A stretch of 64,000 bases of DNA. It comes from Misgurnus anguillicaudatus (taxonomy: Eukaryota; Chordata; Actinopteri; Cypriniformes; Cobitidae). The notes under the pieces were generated by a model. It ran no database searches and had not been told where the DNA came from. It saw only the letters and a program-made list of their open reading frames with translations. Positions 45,016-64,000 of the stretch are shown here, one piece after another. Position 1 is the stretch's first letter. Each line of letters starts with the position of its first letter. Made by a program: the position numbers and the translations under genes. Location of the stretch: contig NC_073358.2 in the NCBI RefSeq assembly GCF_027580225.2, positions 11,734,501 through 11,798,500 of the forward strand, given 5' to 3'.

Positions 45016-47150
45016 TGGTCAGTCTGTGCAAGGCCTGCGACCCCAGCATGAGGGTGTGCAGGACTGGGGTTATGGAAACACGATGAAAGACCCCAGCAGG
45101 TGAAGCCATGCAGTGCAGGGATGTGAGGACCAGCGGGGCAAAGCGATGCTCCTTTGGCTACATCTGTAGTCCCTCCGATTCTCAACAGCTAATGGAAACT
45201 AGTGATGAAAAAGTGACATTGTTAAAGGAATAGCTCTCCCAAAAGTGAAATATGTCATTATTTACTCAGGATGTACTAGTACAGTACGGAGTGATCACAC
45301 TGGTCAAAAGAACTAGACTTTGGGGGTCAAACATACTTGGGTTCGGATATGGTTTGGTTTGCATAGTGTAAATACACCCAAAGAGAGGTCTGCATTCCCG
45401 CGACTCTCCCACAGGATCAGATAATAATTCTTGCGGCGCGGGTAGGCGATTTGGCAAAAAATTTAATTTAGATTTTTTCCAGAACATTTGACTGATTCAC
45501 AATTCGATTTACGTTTTTTTTACTAGTCAACTTAAAACATAAGTACAACAATCTTGCAGTAACATTCTCTCTCCAATAACATTCTTTTTTATAAGATGCA
45601 AAAACATCTGGTAAAAGAAACTTAGGGCCCTATCATACACCTGGTGCAATTTTTTAAGGCAACTAAAATAGACTACGCAATAAATAAATCAGCTTCTATT
45701 TTTGTCCACCAATCCAGTGGCCAATTTGAGTGACATTTCATTTAGTGTTCCTGTGGTATTTTTTCTCTATTCTCCTGACAGTACATCATATGTTGACATA
45801 ATAAATACAAATTTGATGACAACATTTTTAATAGCGAACATTTTATATTTCTTATATACCTTATATATCTCTCTCTTTCAGTTAGAGACATTTAATTGTG
45901 AGTTTCTGAAAACAAGACAAATGTTGCGTGATCCGTCGTGTCGGGAGGAAAAAAGTCCCTTGCAGTAGCGGTCCCCAAATGCATCGGATTTGCTGAATAA
46001 TCTGCGACAGTAACGATAACAATAACAATTGTTCATCGGCAAAAATTCCGACCAATAGTTTTCTGATTGCGTTTGTTGCAGACATAACAGGGAAGACAGC
46101 AGGGAAGCTCTCCTACTGCTCTGCATTACAAAGTAATAAAAAAAATTAAAACTAACACTATTAACACCTTGTGTTGATTGTTTTGACATGTGATGTGATC
46201 CTACGCACTGCAGGGATCAGGGGCCCATTTCAGAAAGGTGGTTAAGTGAAAACTCTGAGTATGTTAACCCTGAAATGAGGGAAACTCTGAGTTTTCCGTT
46301 TCAAAAATGGAGGTAGGTTAAACCTGAGACAGCAGGGTAAGTCAAGCCTGTTTCAGAAGGAGTGGTAACTTATACTCAGGGTCTGTTTCCGGGGTAACTT
46401 ACTCTCTGAACCTAACCTGGTCGGGAGCAGGTTTCTTGTGGTCTCCTCCCCTTTTTTAAAGGAGTAGCGGTGTTTAATCTTGTTAGTTGCTTTAGTACAT
46501 TCATTCATTGCGCACATTTTTATTATGTACACTGTAAAATATTGTTAGCTGTCTTTAAGTTGTAATTAAATTGCCAGTGCAAACCATTTTAACTTACTAC
46601 TTTATAATTTTAAATATTACACTAAACTTTCAACTAAAAAATTACAACAGTATATTGAAATGACTTGTAAAGCTAATATGATATACTTAGGTGCATAGAC
46701 TGTCTAAGTGACTAAAATGTCATGTACTTTTATAGAGGATCCTGTAGATGATAATGTTGCATTCATTTGTAGAAAGTTACATTTATGTCGCAAGAGGATT
46801 TTGAGACCCCGAGTGTTTTTTGTCATATCCACTTGCATTTATGTGAACGGAATTATAATTTTTTGCAGTCATTTTATATAAATATCCTTATATGACTAAT
46901 ATCAGTCTTTGTGGCCATACTCTTATATCTGAACAGTTGCCTTATGTTTCTTATGAATCCAGTCATTATTGCTGGCCTCGTGGATAGTGCTGTGTGCAGT
47001 GGTTTGGGCTGACATACTCTTGGCGATCTGAGTTCGAATACCGCCTTGGGGTATTTCTGTTTTTTCATGACAAGTTCGTATTTTGTCTAATTTCATTTTT
47101 AGCTGAGCTGCTGTCATCTTTTTGTCCATGGGATTACATCTGCATGAATA

Positions 47151-47452
47151 CCCTGCTGAAAAAACCAGCATCAAACCAGCATGGGAATTATGCTGGTCTA
47201 AGCAGGTTTGATGCTGGTTTAGCTGGTGTTCACCAGCATACCAGCACCAAAACACAACATGCTGGTCTTGCAGATATGACCAGCATGGGATGCTGGTGCT
47301 AATGCTGGTTTGGTGCTGGTTTAGCTGGTGCTAATGCTGGTTTGGTGCTGGTTTAGCTGGTGCTGGTGCTGGTTTAGCTGGTGTTCACTGGCAAACCAGC
47401 ACCAAAACACAACATATGCTGGTCTTGCTGGTATGCTGTTTTTTCAGCAGGG
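47151..47452. mobile_element. 302-bp MITE rich in CCAGCA/TGCTGG, TA-flanked
   Basis: Ends CCCTGCTGAAAAAACCAGCA and the inverse GCTGTTTTTTCAGCAGGG with TA on each side. The interior consists of GGTTTAGCTGGTGCTAATGC repeats, so the whole unit can fold on itself. Confidence 0.85.
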
Positions 47453-48492
47453 TATAATAACAGTCCTCAGTTTATTTCTGATATTTTAACAGTGATGAAA
47501 AATTAATTATAAAACGGCTCGTTCTGGTTCTTCATTCTGATTGGTTGAAACGCGTTCTAAGCCGTGATAAAATACCCCAGTAAACCCACGGTTCCGACCG
47601 CATCACAAGTATCACTGCGCCACTGTTGCTGCGTACTGATTTATGAAAATAAATACCACGGTCTTTAATCATATTTAAATGTTTTTACATTTGCACAATT
47701 ATGGCGATATCCAGATAAATGTCATAGATATTGTTGAGTCATTTCGTCAATAAAGAGAAAACGTTCTCTGGGTTGTTTTTGTATTAAATGGATGTTTCCG
47801 CTATTGTCCACTAGATGGCAATCTTACCCAACTTAAACACTGATGCATTTACTCAACACAACAGCGTTGTGGTGGATTTAGCGTAACGTGTGAGTTTTGA
47901 TGGCTCTGAATCTGATCTCTTACAAAGGTTCTTCACAAAAATGGAATTATCTCCGCTTTTGAAAATTTGAGAGGTGATGATAAGAGAACAAATGAAGGTA
48001 GGATGAAACGTTTTGTTGTTGTTGTTGTTGTTGGAAAGCGGATGGTCTGTTCTTTCATTTGATATTTTATGTTTATTTAAAGAAGATCGTTTTTCTGTTA
48101 GGCATTAAACTAAAACTGGGTCGGGCAACTTAAATAAAAAACACTGACGGGGAAAGAGTTAAGCATGCTTCCAAGCATATTTGATCATCACTTCAACAGT
48201 TGTACGATATAAATGTTAATGTATATTTTAGATGAATGTCGATTTATAAAAATAAACACCACAGTCTTAAATTATATTTTAATTGTGTCTTTGCTGCGTC
48301 TGTGTTGCTTGAGAATTGTGCCTTGTTGCAGCCACACTTGATTCTGAGGAACTACTTTGTTTGGCGGAAGAGCAATATTTGTACTAATATAATTATAACT
48401 TATTTGTGTTTCATTTTGTGAAACCCTGCTATGCATATGAAGTAACCGTTTTATAAACGCAATAAACCCCCGCAAAGCAGTGGGGTTAGATT

Positions 48493-48548
48493 GCATTTTA
48501 TAACAGCTAAGGGGGTTTTAACAACGCCCCTTAGCTGTTATAAAATGC
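48493..48548. repeat. Hairpin with 22-bp arms
   Basis: GCATTTTATAACAGCTAAGG on the left and its complement CCTTAGCTGTTATAAAATGC on the right, 12-base loop. Related TTTATAA words nearby suggest it is part of a MITE. Confidence 0.85.
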
Positions 48549-48944
48549 ACTGGTAGCCCACCTCTTCTTGGGGTTTATTGCTTTAATGTACACATTTTCT
48601 AGAGTAGCAATTTACAACAACAACTTTTTTCTTTAAAATATATGCTTGTAGTTGCTGTACACTTGCAGAAACACCTTAAGTTTTAGTAGTAAAAAGGATT
48701 TAGACCTCTTTGTGCTGTTGCCATGGTGAATCATAATATCGGGGCTCCATTGATGATGGCTTTTCATAGTGGTTGTGCACGCGCTTAACTCTGAAGAGTC
48801 AACCTACTCAGAGTCGACTGAACTAACTCAGATCAGCTATTCTTTAACCGAAAACTCAGAGTTTCCTATCTCAGAGTAAGTAAACTCAGAGTTCAAGTTT
48901 TAACTCTGAGTTGGTTGAATCTCCTTATTGAAACAGGCCCCAGG

Positions 48945-51900
48945 TGATGCAAAGCACGTGGAGGTAAAATCAAGTAAAAAAAGTACAGTACACTACAGTT
49001 TATGTTGTCATATTATCTATTACAAATTATATACCCGTATAAGTAAAAAAAGATTAGATGCTGCATTAGTTGTATATGTTTTCCAACAAGGCTGAGATGA
49101 TGCTAACCTTAATAGGCTACTTTAAACGTAAAAAAACAACAACAACCCCCAAATACGAAACAATGTGTACATGTCTTGATTGTTGCTGCGTTTTGCCTTA
49201 GTTAATACCATTCACATTGGAATGTTGGTAATAGGCTATACAATCAATATTTAAAGCATCCGATTAGAGAATGTCATTTAGCCTTCATGAAGACGAGAGA
49301 AAAGTACAGACAGTTAACTCTTTCCCCACCATTGACGAGTTTTTCCTGCCAATCCATATTTCCGCTATTATCCATCATGTGGCTCTCATACACACCTTAT
49401 AAAACGTGGAAGCGGTGGGAGCGGGTGAGAACAGAGTCTTAGTAGCCTTAGGGCAACAGTAAGAACTTCATGTATGTTTTGATCATTGCTCTGAATTTGA
49501 TCTCTATCAAAAGTACTTCACAAAAATGCAATTATCTCAGCTCAAAATTTTTTATTTTTGAAGAAACCTACCCATATTTGAGAGGTGATAAAAGAGAACA
49601 AATGAAGGTAGGATGAAACTTTTTTTTAAAGCAGATGGTCTGTTTTTTCATTTGATATATTTTATGTTTATATATTTATAGAAGAACATTTTCTGGGAGG
49701 CATTAAACTTTTGTGAAAATCATAAAAACAGACATAGCATGCTGTAGTTTTATGATAAACTTCACAAGGTAGCATGCCCGACTAAAATAAAAAATTCGCT
49801 CTGTAAATACGTTTAAGCCACCTTTCCACTGCACACGACAAACGACGGCCATTAAACCAGAAGTCATTCATTTCCTGTGGAGAGTCGCAAAAGGGGCTGC
49901 GGATGCGTACATTTTGGATCCGTTTTGAGCGTTGGATCTGTTAAAAAACTTTTGCGACAACACCGCATACGATATGCCGACCAGAACTGATGTATTTCAT
50001 TGTATTCCAATCATAAACTGTGTGTGAGGTGAAAATTATTAATAATTTTTGTTTAACTTTATTAGTAACACTTGAATCCTTAAAAAAAACTTTTGATTAC
50101 TAATAAGTAATACATTATTCATTTAATTTGTGTACGTTATTATTTTAATCTTGTCTTCATATGCTCTCTCCAAAAATATTGGCAATCTTTGTCATATAGA
50201 CGGTTTCATCGAACGCACGTGTGCTGACCCGATACACGTCTGGATCCGAACTTTCGTTTTTTTAATGGTCTGACTAGTTGCTAAACTGATCTCTTGAACA
50301 AATGCCTCGTCGAAAATAACAAATGTTTTGATTTCCTAGGTAATCTATGTGTTGTTTTTTTGCTTGTTATATAAATAAACTACATTTAAAGAACTTTGTT
50401 GTTATTTATTCTTAGCGGAGTTTACCAGAAGTTACCTGCGGACCACGACAGCCACTTGTTTATGTTGTTACTGCTGAAACCGTCTATATGCATAGCTGTT
50501 TATTGTTTCATTCATTTGAATTCATTTATTTATTCCACCATGGTAAATATATTAGAATGAAGCCTCTTGCGCTGGATTGAGCTTCTCTCCCATATACGAT
50601 TCAACTGAAACTTCATTACGACTGCCATTAGGGGGCGAACTCCGACTGTCGTTTCCGTATTCCGTTTAGACCGCTCATTTGCGTACTGACATCCCAGGTC
50701 AAAAAGACGTAGTATTTAATGTATTAAAAATATATTTAAAATACAAATACTATGTTTACAATACATTTATATTTCCAACATACTTATTTGAAGTGTGTCC
50801 AAAATGTGTTAAATTGCATTTTAACATATTTTTTTAAAGTATACTAGAAGTACATTGGTAGTAAATACATGCTTGATTACATTTTAAAGAAACATGCTAA
50901 ACTTAAGAATATTTTTAATGTATTTATATTACGATTTCTAGAAGTATGCTGGTAATAAATATATGCATAATTACACTTTTAAGAAATATGCTAAACACAA
51001 ATGTACTAGTATATTTGGAGAAAACATTCCTTTTTTCAAAACATGATTCATTCATTAATAAGCTAACATTGAAATTTCCTCAAACATTAACATCATATCA
51101 TTCCAAGTGCATAATAAACAAATTTTCCAAACATGAACAAACAATTAAAAGCTTTATTTCTATTAACTAACATTAACAAAGATTAATAAATACTGTAACA
51201 AATGTATTGCTTATGGTTTGTTCATGTTAGTTAAATAACTTATGTTAACTAATGTAGCCTAAAGTGTTACCGTTAAATCTCATTGGTTCTTGCATGTCCA
51301 CTGAAGAAATAAGACAAATAATCACGAGACACACGAGAACCAATGATATTTGACAATATTAACAGTTTGCCAATGCAGGCTTCCATATAAGAACAACATG
51401 ATGGAATTTTAATATAAAATTATTTTGTGTTCAACAACTAAATGAAGTCATATACATCTAGGATTAAGCGAGTACATTTTAAGAGATCAAATCGATAATA
51501 AATAAAAATATGAAAATTTGATGAGGTACCAATAAACTAGCTTGGTATACCCGAATGTTTTTTTTTTACTTTGTTAATCTATAAAAATATATAAAAAATA
51601 TTATGAACTAGTCTTTAATACAGCAAAGTAAATATTACCATATTACATTAAAACCAAAACACACAAAGTGAGATGAACTAAGCGGTATTAATCTCCCCTT
51701 CAAATGACAAAACTATATGTAAACGACAAGACAAGCCGGGTAAACGTATAAAGTTATAATTACATATGCAAAATGCAAGTTAAAATAGTTTTGCATAATT
51801 TTTTTAAATTGTTTTAAAAAGAACAGATCCGCAACATAAGATAGCTCACACGCTATCCATGGGATGCTATTTAAGTAAACAACTTTTAAAACGATGAAAA

Positions 51901-53735
51901 CATTATTATTTATGTATTGGTTGATCTACACACGCGCCATAGCTGTTTGTATCGCTGGAGGAATAACGTACGTTATCGTGTTATTATTGAGAAGGTATGT
52001 TTTAATATGAAAAAACCTGATCTTACCGCAGGCCCCGCGGCTCGCGAGCGGATGCTGCTGCTGTATCCCTGTGACTCCGTAAAAGCTCCTGCATCTCAAG
52101 CTGATGTACAACCAGCCTTGATCAACAGGCGGCGCCCTCATCCTGATCTTCGTCATGAGCCAAATAATTTCCTTTCTATTTTTGGATTTAATTTATCTCA
52201 GATTTTCAACAAAAATACACCCCATCCTACTCTTGGCTAACAAGTTTTTCTGCAGCATATTTCTTATCTTTGTAGTATCAACATCTACTAGTATGCACTT
52301 ATGAATGTAAGGTGAAGTCATCTAAAATGGGCCGATTTTTGGTTCATATAAAAAATCATATAAAATTGAATTAAATGGCCACAACAACAAATTATGTTTT
52401 GTTTTGTTATATCTGTATTGGTTATAAAAATCCACTGAATAAATAAATCAACAAACAATCCATTTCAAAACAAAGATAAGCTATACAATGAATGCATGTG
52501 TATGTATGTTTTTTATTTATAATAATGTTTTTGAGATGTGTTACAAACATTTGATTAATACTTCTGATATGTGTATTTATAAACATGAGACATTACACAT
52601 AGTTCAGGACAAAACAATAACTATTTTAGGTAGTAATAGGTTTTATTTCCATTTTGTTAATAAGTATACATTACTTTTAAAGGATTAGCTTTAACAAATG
52701 GATTAAAAATCATATTGCAAAAGTGGCCCATTTTTCTGCAACCCTCGGATTGAAATGTAAATTTTCCTCATAAATTGTATTTAATTAAAGAGACAATTAA
52801 AATGAAATGCTTATTAAGTATTACCTGTCCACAGAGCTTTTTATATACATTTAATAAAAGATCTCTCTTTGCAGTCCTTCTATGCTCACCTTAGCAGACA
52901 TATAGCCTACCATTGATAGACAGATCAAGTTGTCTACTGTTGTGGACAAAGGAATCATGGCTTAAATTGCCCATTTTACCTGATAACAATATTTAATAAT
53001 TAGAAAAAAAGTTTTTAGATTTCTATAGTTCCCCTTTTGTCAAGGTTGAAATGCTTAGATAAATTTTATCGAGGCCATCAATTAAATTACTCAGATACCC
53101 AAATAAGTATATTAACACACTATATTCTAAAAGGAAAGACACACAACATGTTGTCACAAGTCACGACACAACAGTATTGTCATTTCATCTATTTTTTTCT
53201 TTTGACTTATAATTTTATAATATAATTCTTTATATTCTTAATTAATTTTAAATTAATTAATATTATTTTAATATTCTTTTAATTAATTCAAGTTTTTTTT
53301 TTGCAGACAGTAACTTGAAGGATACCCATTATCTGCATCTGTCAAAGTGAAAAATAAATTGGCTCTTGAGAATGGATTGCTATTGTATTTTGTTGTATAT
53401 AATTGTATCTTTGAATTAGCTAAGAAACTATTTACATGTACATACTTGCACATTTGGCTTGCATACGCCAAACAGCTAAACTACATATCCCAGAATTCCA
53501 CACAACGGAAGTAAAATGTCACCAGACAAAAGTCACTGTAGCGGGTGTTGGGTTGTTTTGCTAAAGCACTAGCATTGCTCACAGCCTGGGTCAAGTAGCA
53601 GATCAATATCGAAATTGCGATATTCGTTCCTTTATTTTTCAATGAATTCGCATCAAATCAACGAGGTTATAAGTCATAGGAAGTCGGACTGATATATTTA
53701 ATAATTTCAGTGTCTTATCCCCATCGTTTCCCAGC
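48945..53735. other. Intergenic spacer between tmem150a and slc25a46
   Basis: It contains a TTAA-family fragment (49318-49740), an AT-rich repeat with AAGTATACTAGAAGTACA words (50715-50995) and a fragment of the 37-kb hAT MITE family (51125-51275). I see no gene. The last 200 bp before 53736 are presumably the slc25a46 promoter and 5' UTR; I see no TATA box there. Confidence 0.5.
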
Positions 53736-60387
<6,652 letters not shown>

Positions 60388-61020
60388 GTGGAATGATTCA
60401 GTGAGATTTCTTTCAAATTTCATTAAGGGATTCTTTTTGGGTTGGACATTCCAAAAAAAGTGTGATTTGGCTACAAATACGTGATGTTTTTTTGGCCCTC
60501 CTCTGTGAATTGGCAGCTTACATTTGTTGTTTCACGAAGCACTGGTTGTCTAGTTAATTTGCACGATTAATTTTATTAGCAGTAATGCAGTTGTGCTTAC
60601 ATGTTGTAACCATCCACCACCACACGTACCAAAAGCATGATATTTTCGACCATCAACTGTTGTAATTATGTTCTCAGTCACTTCGCTGGACATTGGATCT
60701 CATGATGTGGTGTGAATGTGGTGGTTCTGTTGGTTACAGGCAACATTTGTTAAAGGACTGTGCCATGTTCTTGCAATGTGTCCAATGTGAGTAGTTGTAT
60801 AAAATGCCATTAAATAATATTTGTATCTTTGTGAAACTTGTGCTAATGTTTTAAACAACAATCTGCCATGTCAACTTGATATAGAAGATAATTCGTTAAA
60901 TTCCTTGAAATGGTAATCATTATGTACACGGACGCATGTGTAAAACGAACCCATCTGGTTAGTATAGCAAATAATCAAAGGTCTAAATTATTGAGCCATG
61001 TGCTTTAAAATAAATTTCTG
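60388..61020 (+). other. 3' UTR of slc25a46
   Basis: Non-coding sequence from the TGA stop to just past AATAAA at 61009-61014. No repeat termini were noticed. Confidence 0.65.
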
Positions 61021-61780
61021 AAATATGTTTTGGGTGAAAACCTAGTGTTGTTTTTATAATTGTGTTGCTTGTGTCTGTTACATGTTTTAAAGAACATATT
61101 CACCTGAAGCCTACATATCTTTTGCACTCTACGTGCAATCTTTCCCCCTTCCAACAAAATGGTGTACATCTCTACTGATAACCTGCATCTGGTGTATACA
61201 TCATATAGATCTACTCTATCACTATTTGTTTATCATTAAGAAATGGTGCAAGTTCAAGGGAATTAAGCACACTTATAGTTCCCAAATATCCCTTTTACAA
61301 ATGTTTGTTATAATTTTCTATTATTTTGGTTTGGTTAAGCACATTTAATATTGTCATAAAATGTCAGATATTTGTGTGTGTATGTTGGGTTGCTTAAAAT
61401 TCCAGTGTACCTTAGGAGAGACACTGCATTATTTGACAGAAAACTTCAACAAGTAAAAAACAAAAAGCTAAACATGTCTTGTTATTTGATTTAGATACAA
61501 TCAACACAGCAGGTACAATTTTTGTCCTTTTTAGGCATTTTTTAGGAATGCTAAGGAGTTAAAAACAGAGAGATTGAATGAATTCATATCTTATTTTGTG
61601 TGAAAGTGATGGCAATCTTTTTCAAACGTAATCTAACCACCACCCCCATTTTGTGCATGAATGAATTTATCTTCGAATGTGCAATGAAATCAGGTTATGG
61701 AAATGTTAGGGTGATTGATTACAAGCAATGGTTTGAGTCATATTATGTGTAAGCATTATCTTTATCACGTTTCTCAGTTT
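61021..61780. other. Spacer between slc25a46 and the cytokine gene
   Basis: AT-rich sequence without ORFs of interest. It should contain the upstream control region of the cytokine gene; I cannot point to specific factor sites with confidence. Confidence 0.4.
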
Positions 61781-61782
61781 GG

Positions 61783-61790
61783 TATAAAAG
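61783..61790 (+). promoter_or_regulatory. TATA box of the cytokine gene
   Basis: TATAAAAG lies 35-42 bp before the ATG at 61825. Transcription would then start near 61813-61818, leaving a very short 5' UTR. The match is strong, but the start site is inferred. Confidence 0.6.
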
Positions 61791-61824
61791 GGGAGCCTTT
61801 AATGATTTTCAAAAGTGGTCAGAG

Positions 61825-62986
61825 ATGGACAGCAGAAAGGTTTATGGTAAGTATGTTGCAATTGTATTACTTGTATACTAGTTTTCAGTTTTCAAATGTG
61901 CCTTTGTTGACATGTTTTTTCTTATCTTTAAACATTTTTCTTCACAGAACTGGTATTTGTAGTTTTCATATTTAACTTTATCAGATCAAGTCTACAATGG
62001 CAAAAGGATGGATGTCTCCAGACTATAAAGAATGATGCCCATGGAATAATAAAACCTTATGTGGATGTAAGTCTATATGCAAGTCATTTACATGTCATAT
62101 TGACTTAATATTCTTTATTGAATCTTCCTGAACCTCAATTAAGAGCATGGGGTCATGCTTTCCACTGGTCAGGGGTTTGATTTTAAGGGAATGCACATAC
62201 TAATAACATTAATAGTTTAAGGGGCGGTTTCTCGGACAGGGATTAGACTAGTCCTAGACTAAAATAAATGTAAGAGCTGTCCAAACTCAAAACAATTTGC
62301 ACTGACATATCTTAAAATACATCAGTGGCCTTTGTTTTGCCTCAAAATGCACATAAGTAATGTTTTTAGTAAGGTATGTTTGTTAAAACTAGTTATATTT
62401 CCCAATTAAACTCAGGTCTAGTCCTGGCTTAAGCTAATCCCTGTATGGGAAACCGCCCCTAAATGTGTTTATAAAAATATTTCACTTAAATGATTGCTTT
62501 TTATTTCATTTCTTTTCTCAGATATTAGGTCTGTCATGCAGAAATTATACGAAGGTTTGTTAACAACAAACAGTGTTCACATATATATGTCCATTATTTA
62601 TTTATTAAATCATAATTTAAATGTAAAGGTATAGTTGGGATTTTGAAACATGCTCTTTCTCACCTTCAGTTTGAAAAGGATCCTACCTGCATCTTTAATT
62701 GGATTCCTTCAAAAAAGAACTCATGCCGCCTTTATAAAGATATACAACAATTGATAAGTGACAGCACTGTAAGTACTGAAAGTAAATGTTGTAAAATACA
62801 GTTACTAATTTTCAACAAATTTTATAAGTGAATTTTACTTATGGAATTGTCTCTTAACAGAAAAGCTGTAGTACACCACCAGTTCAATATCGACTGAAGA
62901 GATGTACTGAGGCTGCCTTCATGGGATGCTGGTGTCGTTTTATAATAAGCAATGTGTCAAAAGATAACAGTTACAATTTAATATAA
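61825..62986 (+). CDS. tslp: Small secreted four-helix-type cytokine, candidate fish TSLP
   Basis: Five exons, 61825-61846, 61948-62066, 62522-62554, 62670-62768 and 62861-62986, join with GT-AG sites in phases 1,0,0,0 to give 132 residues. A signal peptide is clear (hydrophobic LVFVVFIFNFI, then SS). The mature part of about 110 residues has 8 cysteines and two N-glycosylation sequons (NYT, NVS). The end, C-x8-W-x-R-F (CTEAAFMGCWCRF), resembles the last helix of mammalian TSLP (C-x10-W-x-R-F). The gene lies between slc25a46 and wdr36, exactly the TSLP position in human. TSLP/IL-7 cytokines signal through JAK/STAT-coupled receptors to lymphoid and myeloid cells. The symbol is provisional: the fold and orthology are inferred from synteny, size and the cysteine/aromatic pattern. 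No canonical AATAAA was seen; ATTAAA occurs near 63123. Confidence 0.65.
62221..62459. mobile_element. 239-bp PIF/Harbinger-like MITE in cytokine intron 2
   Basis: Inverted ends GGGGCGGTTTCTCGGACAGG and the inverse CCCTGTATGGGAAACCGCCC+C. TAA at 62218-62220 and 62460-62462. Same family as 17261-17474. Confidence 0.9.
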
Positions 62987-63420
62987 TGTTTACTCTAACT
63001 TAACTTTATTGTTTGTGCACATTGTGACATGAATGTTTTTTTTTTAATAATTGCTAAATTTGTACATATACTGTATGAACTGAAAACATGCCATTATGAA
63101 TGTTCTGATTATTTAAACATAAATTAAATCATTAACGTGAGTTGAATGTGTCTTGTGAATATGTTTAAGAATTACAATTTCAAACATTTGCACCCTTTTG
63201 AAAAATAGGGAATTTTTACTTTAGTGTATTGTTCATTGCACGCATTAATTGTTGTGAGGAACGAATTGTAGGGAATTTCCACACGGACCGCGTTTAGTGT
63301 AACACCGACAACATCCACAGCATATGCAGAAATGCGCAGGAAACGCTGTTAAATATTTATCAAGTGTCAGTGTTTATTTAGTCAATGTTAGTAAACTGCG
63401 ATTGAAAACAAATATCAGAA

Positions 63421-63573
63421 ATGTCTACTGGAAGGAAAGGAAGTGTGATCTTTTCGGGATTCCGAGCCTTGGGACTTTACTCCAATCATCTGCCGCACGT
63501 GGTTCGCTTCCATAAGAAACACCGTGAGTTCTACGTGGTCACTGCAGTTGGACAGTGTTTTCACACCTATAAT
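63421..63573 (+). CDS. wdr36: WD repeat domain 36, first coding exon (gene continues past window)
   Basis: The ATG at 63421 opens 51 codons ending at a phase-0 donor (AAT followed by GTAAGT). The product shows IFSGFRALGLYSNHLPHVVR and FYVVTAVGQCFHTYN, matching the conserved WDR36/Utp21 N-terminus before its first WD repeat. WDR36 is a component of the SSU processome needed for 18S rRNA maturation in the nucleolus; human variants were linked to glaucoma. The rest of the window (63574-64000) is intron 1. The start fits the family's conserved N-terminus; the human protein has additional upstream residues in some isoforms. Confidence 0.92.
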
Positions 63574-64000
63574 GTAAGTGAGGATTAAATGAATGACGAT
63601 CGCACAATAGCAGCGTTTATTATAAATGTATACAAGTGATACACATACATTTTTTGTTGTTATTGACATGTGACGTGCTAATATCACGGCATTGTTTTAA
63701 GTACTTATTTGTAGTAACTTACCACTTAAACTCACGGTCGACAGTGTGTTCATCATTTTATCTTATAGTCATATATCATGATCATGTATCATGATGTATA
63801 GCAAAGTGGTGTTGCCATCTTATTATGCCATCACTGTACCATACTACGGTAAAGTTACTTTTTGTGTGGGTTGACTGATTTTGGTTGTGGGGTTGGATTA
63901 GTTATCCCAACGGTCTTCTACTTGAAATAAAAGTTTTTAAGACCGTATTTATCTAATATTTGTGTAATTATAAACACTCTGTTTAAAAGATCATATATTA

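Larger units (their letters stand above)
46221..48940. mobile_element. Probable PIF/Harbinger-type element, 2.7 kb, with nested repeats
   Basis: Left GGGCCCATTTCAGAAAGG and right inverse CCTTATTGAAACAGGCCC. CAG at 46218-46220 and 48941-48943 fits a 3-bp duplication. Many AAACTCTGAGT words occur near both ends. The interior holds a GCTGGT-rich MITE and a TTAA-family fragment. The two ends differ enough that they could belong to separate copies. No transposase was recognised. Confidence 0.5.

Noticed and set aside
44900..45109. Minus-strand frame beginning MASPAGVFHRV over tmem150a exon 1
   Set aside because: Wrong frame; the true exon 1 starts at 45015 and matches the TMEM150A N-terminus with a phase-consistent donor.
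45878..46189. 103-codon minus-strand frame upstream of tmem150a
   Set aside because: No family features and low-complexity composition; it ends next to a repeat.
48493..48548. Hairpin considered as a transcription terminator or tRNA-like structure
   Set aside because: Eukaryotic context and surrounding repeats indicate a MITE palindrome; there are no tRNA boxes.
51917..52240. 107-codon frame in the tmem150a-slc25a46 spacer
   Set aside because: No recognisable domain, no splice context or promoter, and AT-rich surroundings; treated as chance.

Overview
This is eukaryotic DNA from a ray-finned fish, most likely a cypriniform (zebrafish/carp-type) genome. The evidence is intron-bearing vertebrate genes with GT-AG splice sites, fish-type DIRS, Ty3/Gypsy, Tc1, hAT, PIF/Harbinger-like and TTAA-flanked transposons, long TG microsatellites and AT-rich spacers. 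There are no operons, CRISPR arrays or prokaryotic signals. All names rest on my own reading of the sequence, the encoded proteins and recalled families; no search was run.

Host genes, left to right. A small R-SNARE, VAMP5-like (+, coding 15498-16504). tmem150a (-, seven coding exons, 45015 down to 33489). slc25a46 (+, eight coding exons, 53736-60387). A small secreted four-helix-type cytokine gene (+, five exons, 61825-62986), proposed to be the fish counterpart of TSLP. The first coding exon of wdr36 (+, 63421-63573), which continues beyond the window. In human, VAMP5 and TMEM150A are close neighbours on 2p11.2, and SLC25A46, TSLP and WDR36 are consecutive on 5q22. The window therefore joins two conserved blocks, and the unnamed cytokine sits exactly where TSLP belongs.

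Repeats. 1-4746 is the 3' part of a decayed Ty3/Gypsy element with a well-defined 3' LTR. 5082-7021 is a hAT element inserted in a TG microsatellite. About 8281-14785 is a DIRS-type tyrosine-recombinase retroelement that has lost most of its RT, carries a foreign GC-rich segment and an 809-bp fold-back MITE, and ends in a duplicated inverted terminal repeat and a perfect 49-bp palindrome. 17.2-24.6 kb is a pile of MITEs, several flanked by TTAA and two apparently sharing one TTAA. About 25.06-28.19 kb is a second DIRS copy (- strand) split by a 788-bp long-TIR element. 30974-33169 is a Tc1 element (- strand) holding a hAT fragment that itself holds a fold-back MITE. The tmem150a introns hold further fold-back elements, one with a strikingly T-to-C biased arm. 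46.2-48.9 kb is a probable PIF/Harbinger-type element with other repeats inside it. 56662-57692 is a hAT element inside slc25a46 intron 4.

The most rewarding item is the cytokine gene at 61.8-63.0 kb. The next is the strand-biased hypermutated MITE arm at 41314-41420. The host genes do not form a pathway: the products act in membrane traffic (VAMP5-like), plasma-membrane phosphoinositide control (TMEM150A), mitochondrial outer-membrane dynamics (SLC25A46), immune signalling (cytokine) and ribosome biogenesis (WDR36).
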